Assembly: GCF_018069875.1 (NCBI RefSeq)
Contig: NZ_JAGQDF010000005.1
Coordinates: 1 to 64,000, forward strand
DNA length: 64,000 nucleotides
Direction of reading: 5' to 3'
Origin: Ideonella alba
Lineage (GTDB): Bacteria > Pseudomonadota > Gammaproteobacteria > Burkholderiales > Burkholderiaceae_C
In this document: piece after piece, positions 62,172-64,000 of the stretch
Numbering within the stretch: the first letter of the stretch is position 1
How the letters are laid out: every line of letters starts with the position of its first letter
Notes under the pieces: generated by a model
Told to the model about the DNA's origin: nothing
Database searches by the model: none
Seen by the model: the letters and a program-made list of their open reading frames with translations, nothing else
Position numbers and translations under genes: made by a program

Positions 62172-63020
62172 GATTCGCTGGATGTTTCACCCCTGGCCGA
62201 CCCGGCTGCGCTGCACCCGGCGCTCTGGCGCGCCCGCCCGGGCGGCGGCGGTGCCGCGGGTGACACCACCCCCAGCGGGTTCGCGGCCCTGGATGCCGAA
62301 CTGCCCGGCGGCGGCTGGCCGCACCGGGCGCTGACCGAGCTGCTGCTGGCCGGCCCCGGCCTGGGCGAGTGGCGCCTGCTGGCGCCGGCGCTGGCCCGCC
62401 AGGCGGCGGCCGGCCGCAGCCTGATGCTGTTCGATCCACCCGCCGAGCTGTCCGCCCAGGCCCTGTCCGAACTGGGCCTGCCGCCGGCGCTGTGCATCGT
62501 CGTGCGGGCGCGCCAGACAGCCCGGCCGGCGGCGCGGGCCGCGGTGCGGCGCCACCAGGGCGCGCCGGTCGAGGTCTGCTGGGCGATGGAGCAGGCGCTG
62601 CGCAGCGGCCAGCTGGGTGCGCTGCTGGCCTGGCCTGGCGCCGCCGCCCGCCCCGAGGTGCTGCGCCGCCTGCAACTGGCCGCCCAGGCCCATCCCGGCC
62701 CCGCCTTCCTGCTGCGCGAACCCGCCGCGGCCGAACGCCCCAGCCCGGCGCCGCTGCGCCTGCTGCTGAGCTGCAGCGGCCCGGATGAACTGTCGCTGCG
62801 CCTGCTCAAGCGCCGCGGCCCGCTGCGCGAGCAGCCGCTGCGGCTGGCGCTGCCGCCGGTGCTGTCGGCGCGGGCGCGCCAGCGCGCCAACCAGCCCTGG
62901 CCCGCCCCGGCCCGCCAGCCGCAGCCGGCGCTGCCGGAGCGGGCCGGGCCCGGTCTGGCGGCGGTGCCGGGCAGCGCACCCTGGCTGGCCCGGCTGGGCG
63001 CCCCTGCCAGCGACCGATGA
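62169..63020 (+). CDS. imuA: Translesion synthesis-associated protein ImuA
   Basis: This 283-residue RecA-related protein belongs to the imuA-imuB-dnaE2 mutagenesis system, which copies damaged DNA under SOS control. The family start SGFAALDAELPGGGWPHRALTELLL is clear, as are LLAPALARQAAAGRSLMLFDPP and EVCWAMEQALRSGQLGALLAWPGAA. No ATG is available; GTG 62169 is the only start that keeps the N-terminal residues and it coincides with the LexA box. The gene is followed by imuB after 10 bases. Confidence 0.88.
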   Translation: MDSLDVSPLADPAALHPALWRARPGGGGAAGDTTPSGFAALDAELPGGGWPHRALTELLLAGPGLGEWRLLAPALARQAAAGRSLMLFDPPAELSAQALSELGLPPALCIVVRARQTARPAARAAVRRHQGAPVEVCWAMEQALRSGQLGALLAWPGAAARPEVLRRLQLAAQAHPGPAFLLREPAAAERPSPAPLRLLLSCSGPDELSLRLLKRRGPLREQPLRLALPPVLSARARQRANQPWPAPARQPQPALPERAGPGLAAVPGSAPWLARLGAPASDR

Positions 63021-63030
63021 GGGCCCAGGC

Positions 63031-64000
63031 ATGCTGTGGCTGGGGGTGCACCTGCCGGTGCTGTCATTGGCGTCGCTGGCCGCCGAGCGCGGACCCGCCG
63101 CCGCGGCCGAACCGCTGGCGCTGATCGGCCAGCACCGGCTGCTGGCGGTCAATGCCGCCGCCCGGGCGCTGGGCCTGGCACCGGGCATGAAGCGCGCCAC
63201 CGCGCTGGCGCTGTGTCCCACGCTGCAGCTGGGCGCGGCCGACGACGCCCGCGATGCCCGCGCGCTGCACGATGCCGCACACCGCCTGATGGTCTTCACG
63301 CCCAGCGTCGTGCTGTGCCCGCCCCAGGCCCTGCTGGCCGAGCTGCAGCCCAGCCTGCGCTGCTTCGGCGGTCTGGCGGCGCTGCGCGAGCAGCTGCTGG
63401 CCGCGCTGGCCCCGCTGGCGCAACCGCTGCAACTGGCCTGGGCGCCCAGCGCCCAGGGCGCCGCCTGGCTGGCCCGCTGGGCGCCCGATGACACCGCTCC
63501 CGCGGCGCTGACCCACGCGGTGCTGGCGCCGCCGCCACCGCCCGGCGGTGGCCACTCGCGCGATCCGGCCTGGGCCGCGCTGCAGCAGCGCCTGGACGCC
63601 CTGCCCGCCAGCGCGCTGGCCGACAGCCCGGCCCAGGCCGAGGCGCTGCAGACCCTGGGTCTGGCCACGCTGGCCGACTGGCGGCGCCAGCCGCGCGCTG
63701 GCCTGGCGCGCCGCTTCGGCCTAGCGCCGCTGGAGGCGCTGGACCGCGCCTGGGGCACCCGCCCCGACCCGCGCGAGCCGCTGCAGCCGCCCGAGCGCTT
63801 TGCCGAACACCTGGAGCTGCCCGGCCGCACCGATGACGCCGATCGCCTGCTCGAAGCCGCCACGCTGCTGCTGGGCCGCCTGGCCACCTGGGCGCGCGCG
63901 CTGCAGGCGCGGGTGGGGCGCTTCATGCTGGTCTTCCACCACGAAACCCGCCTGCGCGCCGGCCCGGCCGGCGAGGCTGGCGCCCACACCAGCCCCTTCA
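63031..64000 (+). CDS. imuB: DNA polymerase Y-family protein ImuB (cut by window end)
   Basis: The first 323 residues are in the window. ImuB is an inactive Y-family polymerase relative that bridges DnaE2 and the beta clamp. The start MLWLGVHLPVLSLASLA, the segments LLAVNAAARALGLAPGMKRATALALCPTLQL, and DADRLLEAATLLLGRLATWARALQA are typical. Active-site acidic residues of true polymerases are missing in the palm region, as expected for ImuB. The ATG lies 10 bases after imuA. The dnaE2 gene would be expected beyond the window. Confidence 0.88.
   Translation, partial: MLWLGVHLPVLSLASLAAERGPAAAAEPLALIGQHRLLAVNAAARALGLAPGMKRATALALCPTLQLGAADDARDARALHDAAHRLMVFTPSVVLCPPQALLAELQPSLRCFGGLAALREQLLAALAPLAQPLQLAWAPSAQGAAWLARWAPDDTAPAALTHAVLAPPPPPGGGHSRDPAWAALQQRLDALPASALADSPAQAEALQTLGLATLADWRRQPRAGLARRFGLAPLEALDRAWGTRPDPREPLQPPERFAEHLELPGRTDDADRLLEAATLLLGRLATWARALQARVGRFMLVFHHETRLRAGPAGEAGAHTSPF

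Overview
The window is high-GC DNA with the gene content and codon habits of a Betaproteobacterium of the order Burkholderiales (Roseateles, Rubrivivax or Ideonella-like). The evidence is the TonB-dependent receptor style, the imuA-imuB pair under a LexA box, the AorABC-type aldehyde oxidoreductase and the XoxF-type quinoprotein. The genus is an inference. No rRNA, tRNA, CRISPR array or intact insertion sequence was seen.

Bases 1-7,800 are an accessory stretch of short, mostly solitary plus-strand genes separated by unusually long non-coding gaps: a RibD/DHFR-like reductase, Nudix, GNAT, a GFA gene broken by an amber codon, SRPBCC, DUF1801, a small secreted protein, DUF2200, a P-loop kinase-like protein, DUF3052 and two proteins of unknown function. 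The first 79 bases look like the 3' part of an integron attC site, so at least the left edge may belong to a cassette array.

Bases 7,800-27,600 are a beta-glucan (probably laminarin) utilisation locus. A leftward operon carries a TonB receptor, a GH1 beta-glucosidase, a sugar ABC transporter (binding protein, two permeases, ATPase), a flavin-dependent halogenase-family protein and a GH30 enzyme. A rightward set carries an OmpR/TctE-type two-component system, a second ABC importer without an ATPase, a second GH1, a lipoprotein GH16 (laminarinase type) and an EEP-family hydrolase. A matching 11-bp-spaced direct repeat (TTAA-N7-TTAAC) lies before the receptor/regulator pair and before the second binding-protein gene. 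Next comes a HigBA-like module with an intact antitoxin and a frameshifted toxin, then one gene of unknown function.

Bases 28,700-43,900 are a leftward N-acetylglucosamine / chitooligosaccharide locus: binding protein, two permeases and ATPase, GH20 hexosaminidase, SGNH hydrolase, an orphan sugar-binding protein, an OmpR/EnvZ-type pair, then nagX, an amino-sugar kinase, nagA and a SIS-type nagB. The regions upstream of its two sub-operons share sequence elements.

Bases 44,100-62,000 hold alcohol/aldehyde oxidation and rare-metal biology. They contain XdhC, a close PqqU/YncD-like PQQ receptor, a SoxYZ-like carrier and a metallo-hydrolase of the quinoprotein relay type, a ModE-like regulator fused to a binding-protein domain, a MoxR/VWA pair, a xoxF-xoxJ-cytochrome c operon whose dehydrogenase has the lanthanide-type WDYD motif, and a leftward tungsten/molybdenum aldehyde oxidoreductase operon (ferredoxin, AOR, FAD subunit, MoaD-like protein, small protein). 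This could form one route: alcohol to aldehyde by a lanthanide/PQQ enzyme in the periplasm, then aldehyde to acid by a W/Mo enzyme in the cytoplasm. Bases 62,100-64,000 start an SOS mutagenesis operon (imuA, imuB), cut by the window end.
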